Assembly (NCBI GenBank): GCA_038502055.1
Contig: JAXRKN010000037.1
Location: 3,224,001 to 3,288,000 of the forward strand
From: Tanytarsus gracilentus
Lineage: Eukaryota; Arthropoda; Insecta; Diptera; Chironomidae
Direction: 5' to 3'
Length of the DNA stretch: 64,000 nucleotides
The notes under the pieces are model-generated. The model was given only the letters and a program-made list of their open reading frames with translations. It searched no databases and had not been told where the DNA came from. Below are positions 39,663 to 53,000 of this stretch, in pieces. The translations under genes were made by a program, and so were the position numbers. How positions within the stretch are numbered: position 1 is the first letter of the stretch; each line of letters opens with the position of its first letter.

Positions 39663-42600
39663 TTACCACAATGGATGCGAATAAAATTTAAGATCGAAGT
39701 ATCCATCAGCAGTGTGAGTTCGCTCTGAGTCGTGCGAGCATGTCGACTCATTATCATTCAAGTGCTCTTGAGTGTTGGATCGACTGGTGATGCCAATTGG
39801 ACGATTTATTTTCACCACGCCAAATCCTTTATCCTCAATTTGATCAAATTCGATTTTGTTGCCGAGACCGACTGAAAAATTTGAAATATTCTTCTTGCCA
39901 GTTTGACGCTTATTAAAGTGATGTTGAACATTGTAAAATTCCTGTTGATGTTGAGGGTCAGGATGAAAAAATTCATTCTCATAATCAGCACCATTCGAAT
40001 CAATCTGATCAATGTCATTTTGCTCGGGTGAAAGGGATGGCGAAGGCATAAATGGCGTTTCATTTTCTACTGCCTTTACATCAAGCGATTGCATGTCTTG
40101 TGCAAGCTGCTCATCTTCATTTGCAATGCTAGCACTATCAGCGGTGCCATTATGTTCATTTGCATCGTCGTCGTCACGTGTTTGTGACTCGCGGCGACTT
40201 GTGGCATCGCTAGTTTTATGATGGACAAGGTCAATAGCAAATTTAGCAGGAATGAAGGAAATGGAAATGAGATGGAGCGAGAGAGATGAGGGAAAGTAGT
40301 GGAAAAAAAAATAGCTTTAAGACTCAAGTCACTAAAAATTTAATTCTAAGTGAAAGTTTTACAAAAAACCAAATTTTTTTAAATTCTTTAATGAGTAGAA
40401 AAAATTGTTACAAAAATATGAAATCACAATGATAATTTGTAAGGTTTAGAGAGGCAAGAAAAATTATTATTAAAGTTAATAAAATTAATCAAAATCAACA
40501 AAAATAAATATGATAAAGAATCCTCTCGAAATAATTAAATATATTTGCAATTTGATGGAATTCAGCATTTTTGTTAATGAATTAATTATCAGGGAAAAAA
40601 TTAAGCCTCAAAGAAAAGCGAATTGTGTACTAATAAATTTGTCTGCAAATAAAAAAATAAAAAATAATAAAATTAAAAATTTGTCCATCATAAATTATAA
40701 TCATAAATGATGTGCGGACTATAAAATTTAGATACTCCAACACGCACACTCAAAAGTCACTCAAAGAGTTTATTAAGTTTACCTGTTGGGTTCGATTATG
40801 GATGAGACAGGCTTGTTGTGAATTATCTGAAAAAAATATAAAATAAAATTAGTCAATTGTTCTTTCAAGCAAGTCATTTCACTGGCAATGACATCAATTC
40901 CAGCAGTGTAATTAAAATTTGCATAAATGCAACATTGGACTTGAAATTCTAATTTTTAGGCATGCAAAGTGCAATGTTAAAGTCGCTTTTATAAAAAAGT
41001 CCCACAGTTGCAGGACGAAAATAATTTTTATTCATTTCCCTTTCCGACCTCAATCGAACAATTGTCTTGACCCTCTCGCTGTCGCAAGTTGATTTAATTT
41101 TAAAACAGTTGAAAAAGTTTTTATTAAAGCAACACACGCAAGAGAGTAACTAGAATTGTGAAACTTTCTTTAGAAAATCAGAAGGTTTTTTATGATTAAA
41201 TCTTCAGCTAGTTTAAAACATTGAGTGATTCACATGGTGATCTCAGAAAGAGCGTCCCAACTCCTTTAAATTCACTTTCATTTCAAGGAACGAAAAGAAA
41301 AGCCATAAATTCACCATAACGTGTTGAAAAGCTAAAATTTTATGGAAATTACTTCATCAACGAAAGAAACCGCAATTTGACTTCAATTGAAACTGTATCC
41401 TGATTATGCTTGCACGATGATAAGATCTCACTTTGCTCAAATTGCTTTTCGGGCGTGTGCTGCTAGTTGAGTGCAATTTAGCATACATGATGATGGATGG
41501 ATAGAGCACACCTTTTGCACCATAAACTTTTCCTTTAAAACTTTTTCGCGGAACGTGGATGGATAAGGAAAATTTTATACACACGCGAAGGAGAAACTTT
41601 TAATTTGCATTTCTATGACCACAATATACCGTCACAAAGCTTTATAATCAAGATTTCTCGGACAAAAGCTCATGTTTTCTTATGGTCAGTGCTTTTGCTC
41701 ACTTTCAAGCCATTAACGGAGACAGCGAAGGGCATTTTAACACCTTTAATGATCAGATAGTGAATCAAAAGCTCACAACATGCTCCACCTTTTTAACTTC
41801 GCCACGTAAGAATGCTTTCAAGAAAAGATTTTTAAAAAAAGATAAACTGCAAGCATTTAATTGCCATTTTGATTTATTTTCCTATGAAATTGTTTTTTTA
41901 GAAATGTGTTAATTTAAATTGATCATTAAAATTTGCATGAAAGAATCGTGGAGTGTAAATTCTAATTTTTTTATTGCAAGCAAACACGTGAACTCCATTT
42001 AAGTTGATATCAAAATTATAATAAATTAATTTTTTTTGGATCTACTTTTATGGACACACATTAATAATTCAATGTCATCTGATTGTTACAAAATTATTCT
42101 TTAAAGTGCAACGAATAAGCATGGGAACTAAGCTAAGTATTATGGCATTTTTCTCGCTTAATTGAATTAGCAATAAAATGCCGACGATGAGCAGATAATT
42201 GATGAGAAAATAAAGATGCAACTGTAAATAGCATCAAAAGACAAACACACTTTAATTCACTACTTGTCAATTTTTTATTAAAAATCGTGATGCATTTCGA
42301 TAAGACAACTTATCATCATCAGACATCAATCGATACTCAGCTATTTACAGTTGAATGTAAATTTTCACTACGTGCTCCAAAAAACTATTTTATAAATAAA
42401 GATGCTCTCACACTCGTATGTCATACGCATTCTTTATCATTTTTGCAATAAAAAAAATATTCTCATCAATCATCAGTGGCGTTAACCACATGCTGTTGTG
42501 TTAAAAATTAGAGCTAGTTAAGCGAAAGGTTTTTCTTTTTTTATTGTACCTGATTTAAGCTGCAGAGAGGTTTGGCGGCGGCATAACGTCCTACAAACAT

Positions 42601-45437
42601 GTTCCATAAGCGCGCGTGAAGAGTTAATTTTGTGTGCAATGTTGGTTGTTATATATGAGGGTAATTAATAAATATTATTCGCAAGGAAAATTAAAATAAA
42701 TCGTTCAAGGGATGAAAATCTAATTTTAAAATATTTCTTCCCTTGAAAATTCATAGAAAATTAAAATTAATAACTGTTAATTAGTTTTCTTACCAAACAC
42801 TTGAAGATCTGACTGATGTTCATCACGAGCACGTGAATTTGAGCGTCTCTTGTCATCACTTATGAATTGAGGCCCGAAAAGCTTTGAGTTGGGACTGAAT
42901 GACGTTATTGATTACATTAATGAAGTGTTGTTAAGTGAAGAAAATAATTGAAGTGATTGTTACAAGTTAAAAGAGAGAGAGAAAAAATAGAAGAACAAAA
43001 TTAGCAGTTAGTAACTGATTTTCATGTTGTTTTGTTTCTAATTAGACCATACGAGTTAATAAAGCACAACGTTAAAAGTTTTAACGGTCATGTATAATGA
43101 TGAAATAGTTGCTGTGTGCGTGAATAAATTAGAAATCTTCTTACCTAGCTGTAATGTGCATTTGTGCACTTGATCCATCTCTTTGAGTCTCTTGCGATGC
43201 AAAAAAGCCATCATAAATCACAAAATTATTCATTTGCGGTATTTTCTGTGTCAACGCTGTGGGTGAAATTATAACATCGATTTTTTATTTTCTCCAAATC
43301 TTTAATTCATTACCATAATGTTTCCTCAAGAAAGCCAACAATTTCTCGCTGGGTCTGTCGACGGCTAGTTGCTCGGGCAGCAAATTTTCATGCTCCAACA
43401 TATGTTCAAAAAGAACTTTTCCCAAGCCGGCTCTCTGTCGCGATTCGTGAATGTAAAAGTCCAATACGCATGGCGCATTAACGTGCTTAGTATCACCATA
43501 TTTATCAAAGACATAAAGAGATTTACGTCCAACTTTTAAAAGGCCAACGACAAGTCCACTGGAAAGTAAAATTAATTGATTTTCTTAAAAAATTGATTAT
43601 TTTTTGGGTGCAGTATTTAAAACAAATTCTTTTCTTTAAAAATATAAATAAGAAATTCCCTTAATGCCCTCATGGACACGCAATATGAGAGAATTCCATC
43701 ATATACAAAAAATTCTTTAACATATAAAAGCAATTATATAGCGAGACTCCCATTAGACTCGACTGCCTGTGTTTTTTTGGGTGCTTTTTATTGTCAACTT
43801 ATAGCGCACTTCCCATGTAACATCGTGTTTTTGGCTTAACATTCATAATTTGACCTACAACTTTGTTCTTAAATGTCATTTACTTTGCTCCCTCCGGAAA
43901 TTCCAAATTTTAAGCTTTAATTAGTTCGAAATTCTATTTAGGAAAAATGTCCAATTACGCAAAAAAAAAGTTAGGGGAAATGTATTAAAAAAATCATCGG
44001 CATTGACTATGAAGTTCATAGTACCCCAAAAACTATCGTGCGAACAGAATTATTTTTACCATATCGAATTATGACGATTATAACGACAAATGTAATGTAA
44101 TAAAATAACACGAAAAAATTCTCGCAAATGGGTCAACGAACCCCTTCGTAAAAAAGTGTGTTTCGCATTAGAACTTTCGCCTGTTTAAGATGCAAATGAT
44201 ATGGCTTGAAAAAGTAAAATTTAGGGCAGTTTTATTTAGAAAAAGTTTTCGTGTTTTCCTTTTCATCACAATCAAAAAATGCGATAAGGAAAATTTTCTA
44301 CGATGATTCTCTAAAAAAACTTTAATTTTGAGGGTAATTTGAAAATTCTAGATCTTATGCATCACGCGATAAAAAATAAATTTTCACATCACTCAGAACT
44401 TAAACTACTCTCTGTACTTACTTCTTTCCATTATCTTCAGTCATTAAGTAGATGAATTGCTCATCCGTATTGCGGAGACGATCGGCGTTGGTGACAGGTT
44501 GATTCAAGCCTTGAGCGGACGCTGATGCTTGTCCAATTGTATTAATTATCTCAGCCACATACGCTGTTGAGTCTCTGAAGATAAAAAAATTATTAATAAA
44601 TGCTTGCAGCTAAAATTTCCTGTCAATATTCATCAATTTGCAATTCATGTTTTGAGTAAAAAATTTACAACGACCATTGTCCATCTCGAGATGAAGATAA
44701 ATGGCTTGTTACTGTTCATTCACTTCATTATTAATGAATTTTCATTGTGGTCATTCGAAAAGAGTCTTTCAATCTATTAATAGACTTTCCAGACAAATGC
44801 CAATGATCTTGAATCTCTCAGTCAATTATAAAATCACATGTGATGCTTCTCTCTCAGCCAACAATAATATTACAACATACCAAAAATGGAAACTTAGAGC
44901 TAACTTTTAAAAACTGTCAATGGCATTGCATTTGAGCAGCACCTAAAAATGTGTTTGTGTATGAAACGAACGATGAATGTGGGATAACAAAAAGTTTTTT
45001 TCAGCTGAGTAAAGCTTTAAAAAATTTGCAATCTTGCGCCTACATCATCGCGTACTTAAGTTTGATAAGATAATAACTTAAGGCTGACGCTTTAAAAATA
45101 ACAAATTTAATTAAAAAGCTTCACAGTATTTAAAAAATGACATATTTAATTTTTCCCCTGATCTAATTATGTCCAGATAATTTGGCAAGGAGCCAAACTC
45201 CCACAAAATGACCTTGTCGTGCATAGATTTGTCGATAATTAATTTATTGACATTTATAATTAGACAGCAACTTTATGTCATCAATCAAAAAATTAATTCG
45301 TCATCAAATAAAATTCTAAAAAATACTCACAATGCCGTTCGTCGATCGGGAGCCACAAATCCAGCCGGCAAAAGCGAATTGCCAATCCGACTTATGTTGT
45401 TCTTAAAGATCTTGTTAATATTGAAACGGAATTCCAT
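39663..45437 (-). CDS. Atat: Alpha-tubulin N-acetyltransferase (MEC-17 family)
   Basis: Eight exons on the - strand: 45437-45331, 44574-44422, 43558-43314, 43256-43145, 42894-42794, 42590-42550, 40826-40783 and 40209-39663, in frame to 449 residues. The enzyme transfers acetyl from acetyl-CoA to Lys40 of alpha-tubulin in the microtubule lumen. The GNAT-like domain occupies roughly the first 200 residues: STAYVAEIINTIGQASASAQ, VVGLLKVGRKSLYVFDKYG, the strand PCVLDFYIHESRQR, the CoA-loop segment RAGLGKVLFEHML, the family signature QLAVDRPSEKLLAFLRKHYG, and MNNFVIYDGFF closing the fold. The remainder is a disordered acidic and Gln/Asn-rich tail. It is encoded by small exons of 101, 41 and 44 nt and a long last exon. 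The small tail exons are obvious candidates for alternative splicing. One intron carries a Penelope-like remnant (42219-42353). Confidence 0.93.
42219..42353 (-). mobile_element. Penelope-like remnant with hammerhead-like core
   Basis: A 135-nt stretch bounded by a perfect 14-bp inverted pair (42219-42232 and 42340-42353). On the - strand it holds CTGATGA (42322-42316), one extra T, then GATAAG-TTGT-CTTATC (stem II and loop, 42314-42299), GAAA (42298-42295) and an ATGCAT that could act as a two-pair stem III, followed by C and a short complement of the bases before CTGATGA. This order matches a minimal type I hammerhead ribozyme. Such ribozymes are established in Penelope-like retroelements. 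The extra T and weak stem I suggest a decayed copy. No reverse transcriptase remains. It lies in the Atat intron between exons 6 and 7, on the gene's strand. Confidence 0.45.
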
Positions 45438-48400
45438 TTTTCTTCTCTATATGTTTTATGCTCAGCGCAGAGAGTTCGTTGCACTTTTCTTATGGTTTGT
45501 ACCTTTTTCTCTTCTATATTGCACTATTCCACAATTTTGATAGATTTATTGCACAATTCTTCAAATAAATTTCACCTTTCTCTATTTCTCAGCTCTTTCG
45601 GTCACTGGGTTTTTAAATCTAATCATGAGAGATGATGGGAAATTTAGTTTGAGTGCTCTCTCGGTCAAGAAATGAAAGTCGCGTGGCCCACAAATGTTTC
45701 AAAAATGAAAAAATTTAAATTTTTAATGAGATGAAAAGAGCCAACTTTGATCGGAGTCTCAGGTCGAGAAAACGTGAGCGAGAGAGAATGCAAACAATAA
45801 CACACAGAAATGCTGTCGGGTGACATCATCGCGAGTGCTTTGTCATTAGCACCAAATGAGGAAATATTTTTTAAGTATGAAGAAGCCTCGTGGTTGCGAG
45901 AGAATTTAAAATTGGACAATTTTTTGCTTTAATGCTTCGAGAAATTGTTTCAATTAACCGGCCTTCGCAAAGCGATCATGACTAATTGCCTTTACGTATC
46001 TATATAAGGAAATTCCCCGTCAATGATCTTTTGTTATGTCATTTTCTAGAGTTTTCTTTTGACGTTGTCTTTAAGGGATATTAATTAAATGTTTAAATTG
46101 ACAATTTATGGATTTAGATCAGAACTGTCATGGTCTTAAATCCAAAAGAAGGTGATTTAACATTTTTGAGAGATTATCAAAAATCTTGACATGTTTTAAA
46201 TCTCCATCACCATGCCCAAAGCACAAATTAATTGGAGCAGATCCGAATTAAAAATGTCGAGCCGAAAATAAAGAAAAAAATTGTTCCGCAATCACTTAAA
46301 AAATCCATAAGACGCAGCAGCATCTCAATACTCTTCCAGTGGATGATGAAGAAGATTGGACCAAAAAATTCTTCTTCATGTTTCTCATAAAAATTTTTCG
46401 TCAATATCAAAATACGCACAGCAGCAGCAGCAACATTAGATAAATAAGTGATGAGAAGAAGTTTTACGTCTTGAATAAATTTTTTAAAGATGTAGCGGTA
46501 CAAATGAAAATCATTCAAAAAACCACTTTAGTTGCCAAAAACAGTTCCCCACTTTTTTCCGTTCACTTTTAATGATTTTCCTCTTCCCCTTCGCGTATCG
46601 TGCCGCTCATATCGGAAAAAAGTTAGGGTGAAATTTTCCAACTACTTTCTGAATTTCTCTTTCAAGTACAAAACTCGCAACCACATACATGACTGTCCTT
46701 ATAAAATATGCTACACTTATTAATGCCACCCGATGCAAATTTAATATCGTGATGATTCACTCATGCTCTATTACATATTTTTTACCTTACCGCACTTGGA
46801 AGTTTTTTTTTTATTGGGAGACTTAAGAGATTTAAATAAATAAGAGGCGCGATAGAGTTTAGCTTTTTTTGCTTGCTTATACACGAAAGGTTTTCTTACG
46901 ACTGATGGTGTATGCCGTTTCCAACTCTACACAACAGCGAATAGTTTCATATAATATATTTTTTTAGTCTAGCTTTTCTCATGTATTGCGCATGTCGCAA
47001 GTGTGTTGCTCGCTTACTTCCAGTGGAGGCATTCGACTTCAATTGTCTGAGTGTAAAATTGTTTTGTATACAAAAGCATGGTCAATTTGCGGTTTCTTCT
47101 CTGAGACTGCTCATTTTTGCGAGCACGCCGCTTTTGTTTTGCTTTTTATATCTCGTCAAATAAAAATGAATCACTTCGTAAATTGTCTGAATGATGCATT
47201 TGTGAATTATAACCGTAATTCCCTCACACGCGATAAATTTTTTGCATTAGAACATGAGCGAAAAAGGCAAAATAAAGAGAGAACTTGAAATAATTCGGAT
47301 ATGTGGGATGATTTTATTTACTCAGCACGACAAAAACCTTAATAATTTGAAACATGGCTGAATGTCATTGAAAAACACTTTGATATTAATCAACAGTGAC
47401 GTGGGAGTCATTTAAATTTGTTGTGATGATTGAAATGAATTAAATGCTTTGTTCTATGCACATTGTGACGACAATTTTATTGTGATTATATTTTAATTAT
47501 TTTCACTAAAAAATTGAGAATTTTTCGCTTCTCAAATTTCACACTTTTCGCGTGCTTTAAATTCTTCACACCAATTATTTAATGAAAAGGGAAAGTTTAT
47601 CGATAAAACTTGATCTATTTCTCATTTGACCCATTTCTCATTGTGAAGCGTCGATGATTTTTGATTAATTCTTTAAATATTTATCACTTACTCCCGCACA
47701 TGAATTAATCATCATAGAATTGATTTGTTGTGTATCGCAACTCAAACTTATTTAGATGTATAAACAAAGTTGTAGCATAGCACATTGGAATGCATGAAAA
47801 AATTCCGTTGAATAAATTTAACTAATTCTTCACTAAAACAACTTTAAATTTTACTAATTAGATTTTTAATTTAAAATTCAATTTTTGAAATGACAAAACA
47901 TATTTTTGTCTTAAAAATTCGAACAGGAATTTTATAAATGACACACTTCTATGCGATTTTTTAATAAAAGCACAAATGAATGTTTCTTCAGCATTAAAGC
48001 AAAACATTGACAATGTTTCATGGCAACGAATATCCGACGAATCAAATGAAAATGAAAAGCACGTTAAATTGTAAAAATTGAAGAAATAATTTTAAAGCTT
48101 TTTTCTTTTGTTCTGAAACTAAGCAAAAAAAAGATTTTATATTTCTGTTTTATTCTTTATTAAACTTAAAAAGTAACTCATTGTGATTTTAAAAAATATA
48201 TTAAATTTTCACTATTTTTCGATTCGTTTATGCGTCGAAAACCTGCATTTTTTTCGATAAAAATTACGGAACATGTTTTTTCATCGTTTCTCAAAAAATG
48301 TCTTGAAATTGTATTTTTTAAATTTAATTATTTCTCGCATGGCTGTGTCGAAAAATATTTTTTAAATGCAATTAAAAGAGATTTTTGAATTATTCTCATA

Positions 48401-48689
48401 CAGTTTCAAAAAAAAATTATTCTCATTCTAAAAATTTGAATCACATGGCTGCATCACAAAATTGTGATTAGTGAAACAAATTTTTTATCCATTTCTCAAT
48501 TTCTCATTGATTAACTTTTATGGAAATTTTACATCATGCAAAAATATCGATCTTCATACATTTTATACTGTCCATTTAATTTCTATTGAGTTTATCAAAA
48601 AAAATATAAAACTTCAAAAATTGGTCGATTGGAATGTTTTAAAAGGGACCTGCTCTCTTCCGGAATTTTGAAATTTAAGAAAATTTATA

Positions 48690-49430
48690 AAATTTTTTTT
48701 TGAATTTTTAAAGTGTAAATTTTATAAATTTCATAATTTTTATAAATTTTCATAATTTTATAGAATATTTTATAGAAATTCTATAGAAAATTTTGTTTAT
48801 GAAATTCTATGGAAAATTTATAGAATTTTATGGAAAATTGATGGAAAATAATGTAATTTTAACTTTCCATGAATTTTCTATACTTTTTTGGAATTTTTAT
48901 TTAAATTTTTCTTTTGTTTACAAAAAAAAATAACAATTTTAAGAGAAAAGTGTGAGTTTGGGTTATTAGGTTAAAGAAAATACACGTAAAGTATAAAAGA
49001 GAACAAAACTTAATGTATAAAAATTGTGGGATACCGAATATTGCAAAAAACGCCGTTTTTTCCTTTAATTTGAATTTTCCCTTTTAATAAAGAAACCATC
49101 AACAATTTTAACCTAATCCCCTCATTTTCCTTTTAAAAAAGAAACCATCAACAATTTCCAAGTGAATTTATTGAATTGGATATGTTAAAAATATATTTTT
49201 TATAGTAAAAAAGTCAATAGAAATATTCTATAGAAATCTATAAATTTTCATAAATTTCTATAGAACAAAATTTCTTGAATTTTATGGAAAATTTCTATAG
49301 AAATTTATGAAAATTTCTATAGAAAATTCTATGGAAATTCTATAGAAATTCTACAGCTTTCTATAGAAATTCTATAGAAAATCCATAGAATTTCTATAGA
49401 ATTTTCTATAGAATTTCTATAGAAATTCTG
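48690..49430. repeat. AT-rich array of TTCTATAGAA-type palindromes
   Basis: Two blocks (about 48710-48860 and 49216-49430) consist largely of variants of the 10-bp palindrome TTCTATAGAA separated by a few bases, with ATAAATTT-like units in the first block. The second block is denser and more regular. It lies 3' of DAT. It looks like degenerate satellite or expanded palindromic sequence. Confidence 0.8.
49075..49157 (+). repeat. Short direct repeat pair (about 33 bp)
   Basis: Two near-identical copies at 49075-49108 and 49125-49157, sharing AAAGAAACCATCAACAATTT, separated by 16 nt. They sit between the two blocks of the palindromic array. Confidence 0.75.
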
Positions 49431-49819
49431 GCGGATAGACGAGCTACACTCGTTTTAAAATTTTCAGAATTTAATTTAACAAACCCCCAAGATATTTTTC
49501 TTTATGTATGACAACATCAATGTTGAATGAATCTCTACAACATCAATAAGCACAACACTAAGACTTTTGTACATCTTATGGATTTGACTTTAAATAATGT
49601 GATTATGCTTTTGACTGGTTAACATGGTACTTTCAAAGAAATCTTCAAGTTTTATCCTCAATAACAGTTGATAAACTTTTTAAAGCTCTAAAATAAAGTT
49701 TTAGTGTGCTCTTGAAATTTACAGTTCAGAGTATAACAACAGTTTATTTTTTTGATTACCCTATGAAATTCTCATTTGCATTTAACTATATTATCTACAC
49801 AGCATTTTTGTCTTAAACT

Positions 49820-49825
49820 TTTATT
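49820..49825 (-). terminator. Poly(A) signal candidate for DAT
   Basis: Reads AATAAA on the - strand, about 190 nt past the DAT stop codon; a second copy is at 49748-49743. Confidence 0.4.
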
Positions 49826-50011
49826 TTGTAAACTCTTCGAAATGTTTTTTTAAATACAAAATGAATCACTTACATTGCTCGAGTTCACTTAAATATCAAT
49901 TCTATGTAATGTCTGATTATGCGTCCACACAACTGATGAGCACTAATAAATTTTAATCTTAACTTTTTTTGCAAAATCCTAAACATAGTAAATACTAAAC
50001 CTAGCATACGT

Positions 50012-53000
50012 TCAAACGTCCTCTCCTTCCGTATTTGTTGTAAGTCTTACTTGTGCTTGCTCTGTAGTAACTCCGTTAACATTCTGAAGTAACTGATCCT
50101 TAACTGGTGTTGTTAAAATTCGTAATCGCTCCATGAAAGTTCCAGGAGTAATTATAATTTTCCAAATAGCTATCAGTGGGATCATACCCATCGATGAAAT
50201 TGCAATGCACCATCCGAGAATCTTTAAAATATTAAATTTAATTAAAAGTTAAAAATTACTCAATTTACTCACGTTTGCCCATGCAGGATACATATAATTA
50301 CCATGTGACAGCGGCTCATAATTTATTAATCCAAATACGATGATGAAAATTAAAAAGAGTGGAGCTGCAAATTTCCAGCAATAAGTCCAATATCTTCCTG
50401 GATAGAATCCAATCATGTCTTTAATGTCGGCACAGAATCTCTTCGTTCCATAGATCCAGCTAACAGCAACAGCCTCAAAAAGGACTGCAATTAAAATTGA
50501 ATATCCAGCCGCGTAGCGATCGAGAAGTTGGAAGAAATAAAAACCGCCTTGCGTGCACGATGCGAGACCGACAAAGAAGTAGAGTGAAAAAAGACATGCC
50601 ACAAAAATTTCTCGATTTCTTTTTATGATTGGAAATTCATCACTCAGTGCGGTAATGATCGCTTCGGAGCCACCAAATGATGAATCGAGACCGAGTGTCA
50701 GAAGCATCATGAAGAAAATTAGAGCCCAAAAAACTGATCCTGGCATGGTTGCAATTGCAGCTGGATAAACATCAAAAACGAGTCCGGGACCTGAACAAAA
50801 ATTTCAGTAAGCTCACAATTTGAATAAATATTAAAATTTCACCTTCAGTTGCTACATCGGAAATTTTCTGTCCCGATGCATAAGCCATGTAACCTAGCAC
50901 TGAGAAAATTACAAAACCAGACACGAATGATGTCGCTGAGTTGATAAAACTCGTGAGAAGTGCGTCCCTTAAAAAAATTAATGTTATAAATTTTAAATGA
51001 AAATATTTTTAAAATTACTTGTAAACGTTGTTGTGATATTTATTGTAAGATGCATAAGCCAACAACACCCCAAAACCAGGTCCAAGCGAGAAGAAAACTT
51101 GCGTTGCAGCTAAACGTTAAAAAATCTCATTAGATGTTCGAAATATTAAGTTCATCTTAGCTCACCATCAACCCATACTTGCGCGGTGTAAATTGCATCA
51201 AAATTCGGCCGCAAATAATAGAAAATACCTGCACATAAAAAGTCCATTTAAAACAATCAAATGTCTAATTAAAAAAATGATTAATCACCTTCAGCACTTC
51301 CAGGCAATGTTATGCCTCGAATGAGGAGTGCAAACAAAACCACATAAGGAAATAGAGCCGTAAACCACACAACTTTGCCACTCGTACTGATCCCCTTCCA
51401 TAGCGAAAAGTAGCAAATTAAGTATACTATGAGAAGGCATGCTGCCATCTCCCACTTAATAATACCCAAATCATGAATTCCATCCGATTTGTGAATTTCA
51501 AGAATAAAGCGATTAAAATATTCTGAAGAGGGAGATGAGAAGGAATTTGCGGTGGTCTTTGTGTCGGTTAAGTTCGTTACGTTATTGCTTATTGCATCAG
51601 TGACATTGCTAAAATATGGGGTGATGGTTGATGAAATGTACGAGGTGAGTGATGTGGCTGGAACTACAGTCGTTGACCGTGTAAAGTTTACTTCAAACTT
51701 TAAGATGAAAAAAATTAATTTTAATCATTTTTATTTAAATAAATATACTATAATAGACTTACCGGCTTACATGAATTTGTATTCCAATAATTTCCGCAGT
51801 GTGTCCAAGGAAGTACGTCGGTAATAGAAGCGAAAAAGAATCTCAACGACCAGGCAATAATCACATTATAAAAGAAATCGACATAGAATGCTATAAGCAC
51901 CACCGACCATCCAATTCCCTAAATGATTGAAATCGTCTCCATTAGCAACGTAATGAAAAAAATTAATCGCTAAGATGATTGCGAACCTTAAAAATGGGCA
52001 CGAGATTTCCCCACGTTGTAATTGCGCCTTTTCTCTCATGTTGTCCGAGAGCAAGTTCCATATAAAAAAGAGGTATACCGCCGACCAGCAGCATAGTCAC
52101 ATATCTTTTAATTAATTTTATATAAATTTCTTTGAATTTTTTTAAAAAATTAAATTTACTTACGGAATCAAAAAAGCTCCTGGAAAAAAAGAAAATCGCG
52201 TTAAAAGTGTTTCAAAATATTCTTGAGGTTGAAGAGGACAGAAGCTAATAAATGGTAAGAATGCCATTCGAATAAAAATCAGATTTTTCTTTTTATTCCT
52301 TCATCGCAATCATAAGCGGATAAAAAGAACATTTTCACAATGCGCTATTTACTACGCTTTCGTACTCACTCGAGTGGAGTTGATAGTAAAGTGAGGAAGG
52401 GTGAGAGAAAATTTTCAAGGGATGAAAATTCTAGAAATCACTTTACTTAAATCTCTAACTTTTAAAAAATATTCCACCCATTGTAAAAATATGTAGCGGA
52501 TTTGACTCATAGCACATCATCATCCATAATACGTGTATGCAGTGGTCAAGGATGGAGACTCAACAAGTATGTGATGAAAATATTAAGTCTGCAATCACGT
52601 GACAATAAAAAAGGATTTTTCACAAGTGGAGAGAAAGATTTTAAAGAAAAACCTCATGTTTAATGGAGCAGAAACGTGAAATTATGTTCCAAAGTGATTT
52701 TCACAAGAATTCAATTTTCAACTCATTGCAGATGAAAAGAGCGTTAGATAAAGACTTTCTTATGCTTTTCTCTTCTCAGAGAGGACAAAAAGCATGTCAC
52801 TAAAATAAGGAAGTTGCTAATTTTCTATGTCATTTCACTTCTAAAGCAATCTTGAATTTTTACGCACAGAAAACTTTTCCTCACTTCATTAAATTTACAT
52901 CATTCTCTGCCATCATAATTCGATTGTTACCGATACTTTCATGTCATCATCGAGAATGCCATCAAAGTCATTGTAAGCGAGAGGAAAAATTGACAGTAAT

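Larger units (their letters stand above)
45438..50011. other. Intergenic region upstream of Atat, downstream of DAT
   Basis: About 4.6 kb with no supported gene. The right part contains the palindrome-rich AT array (48690-49430) and a short direct repeat pair. The Atat promoter must lie at its left end. Open frames here (for example 45665-45919 and 46981-47288) show no family motif. Confidence 0.5.

Noticed and set aside
48690..49430. Heat-shock element cluster
   Set aside because: TTCTATAGAA has four bases between TTC and GAA. Heat-shock elements need alternating GAA/TTC with two-base spacing.
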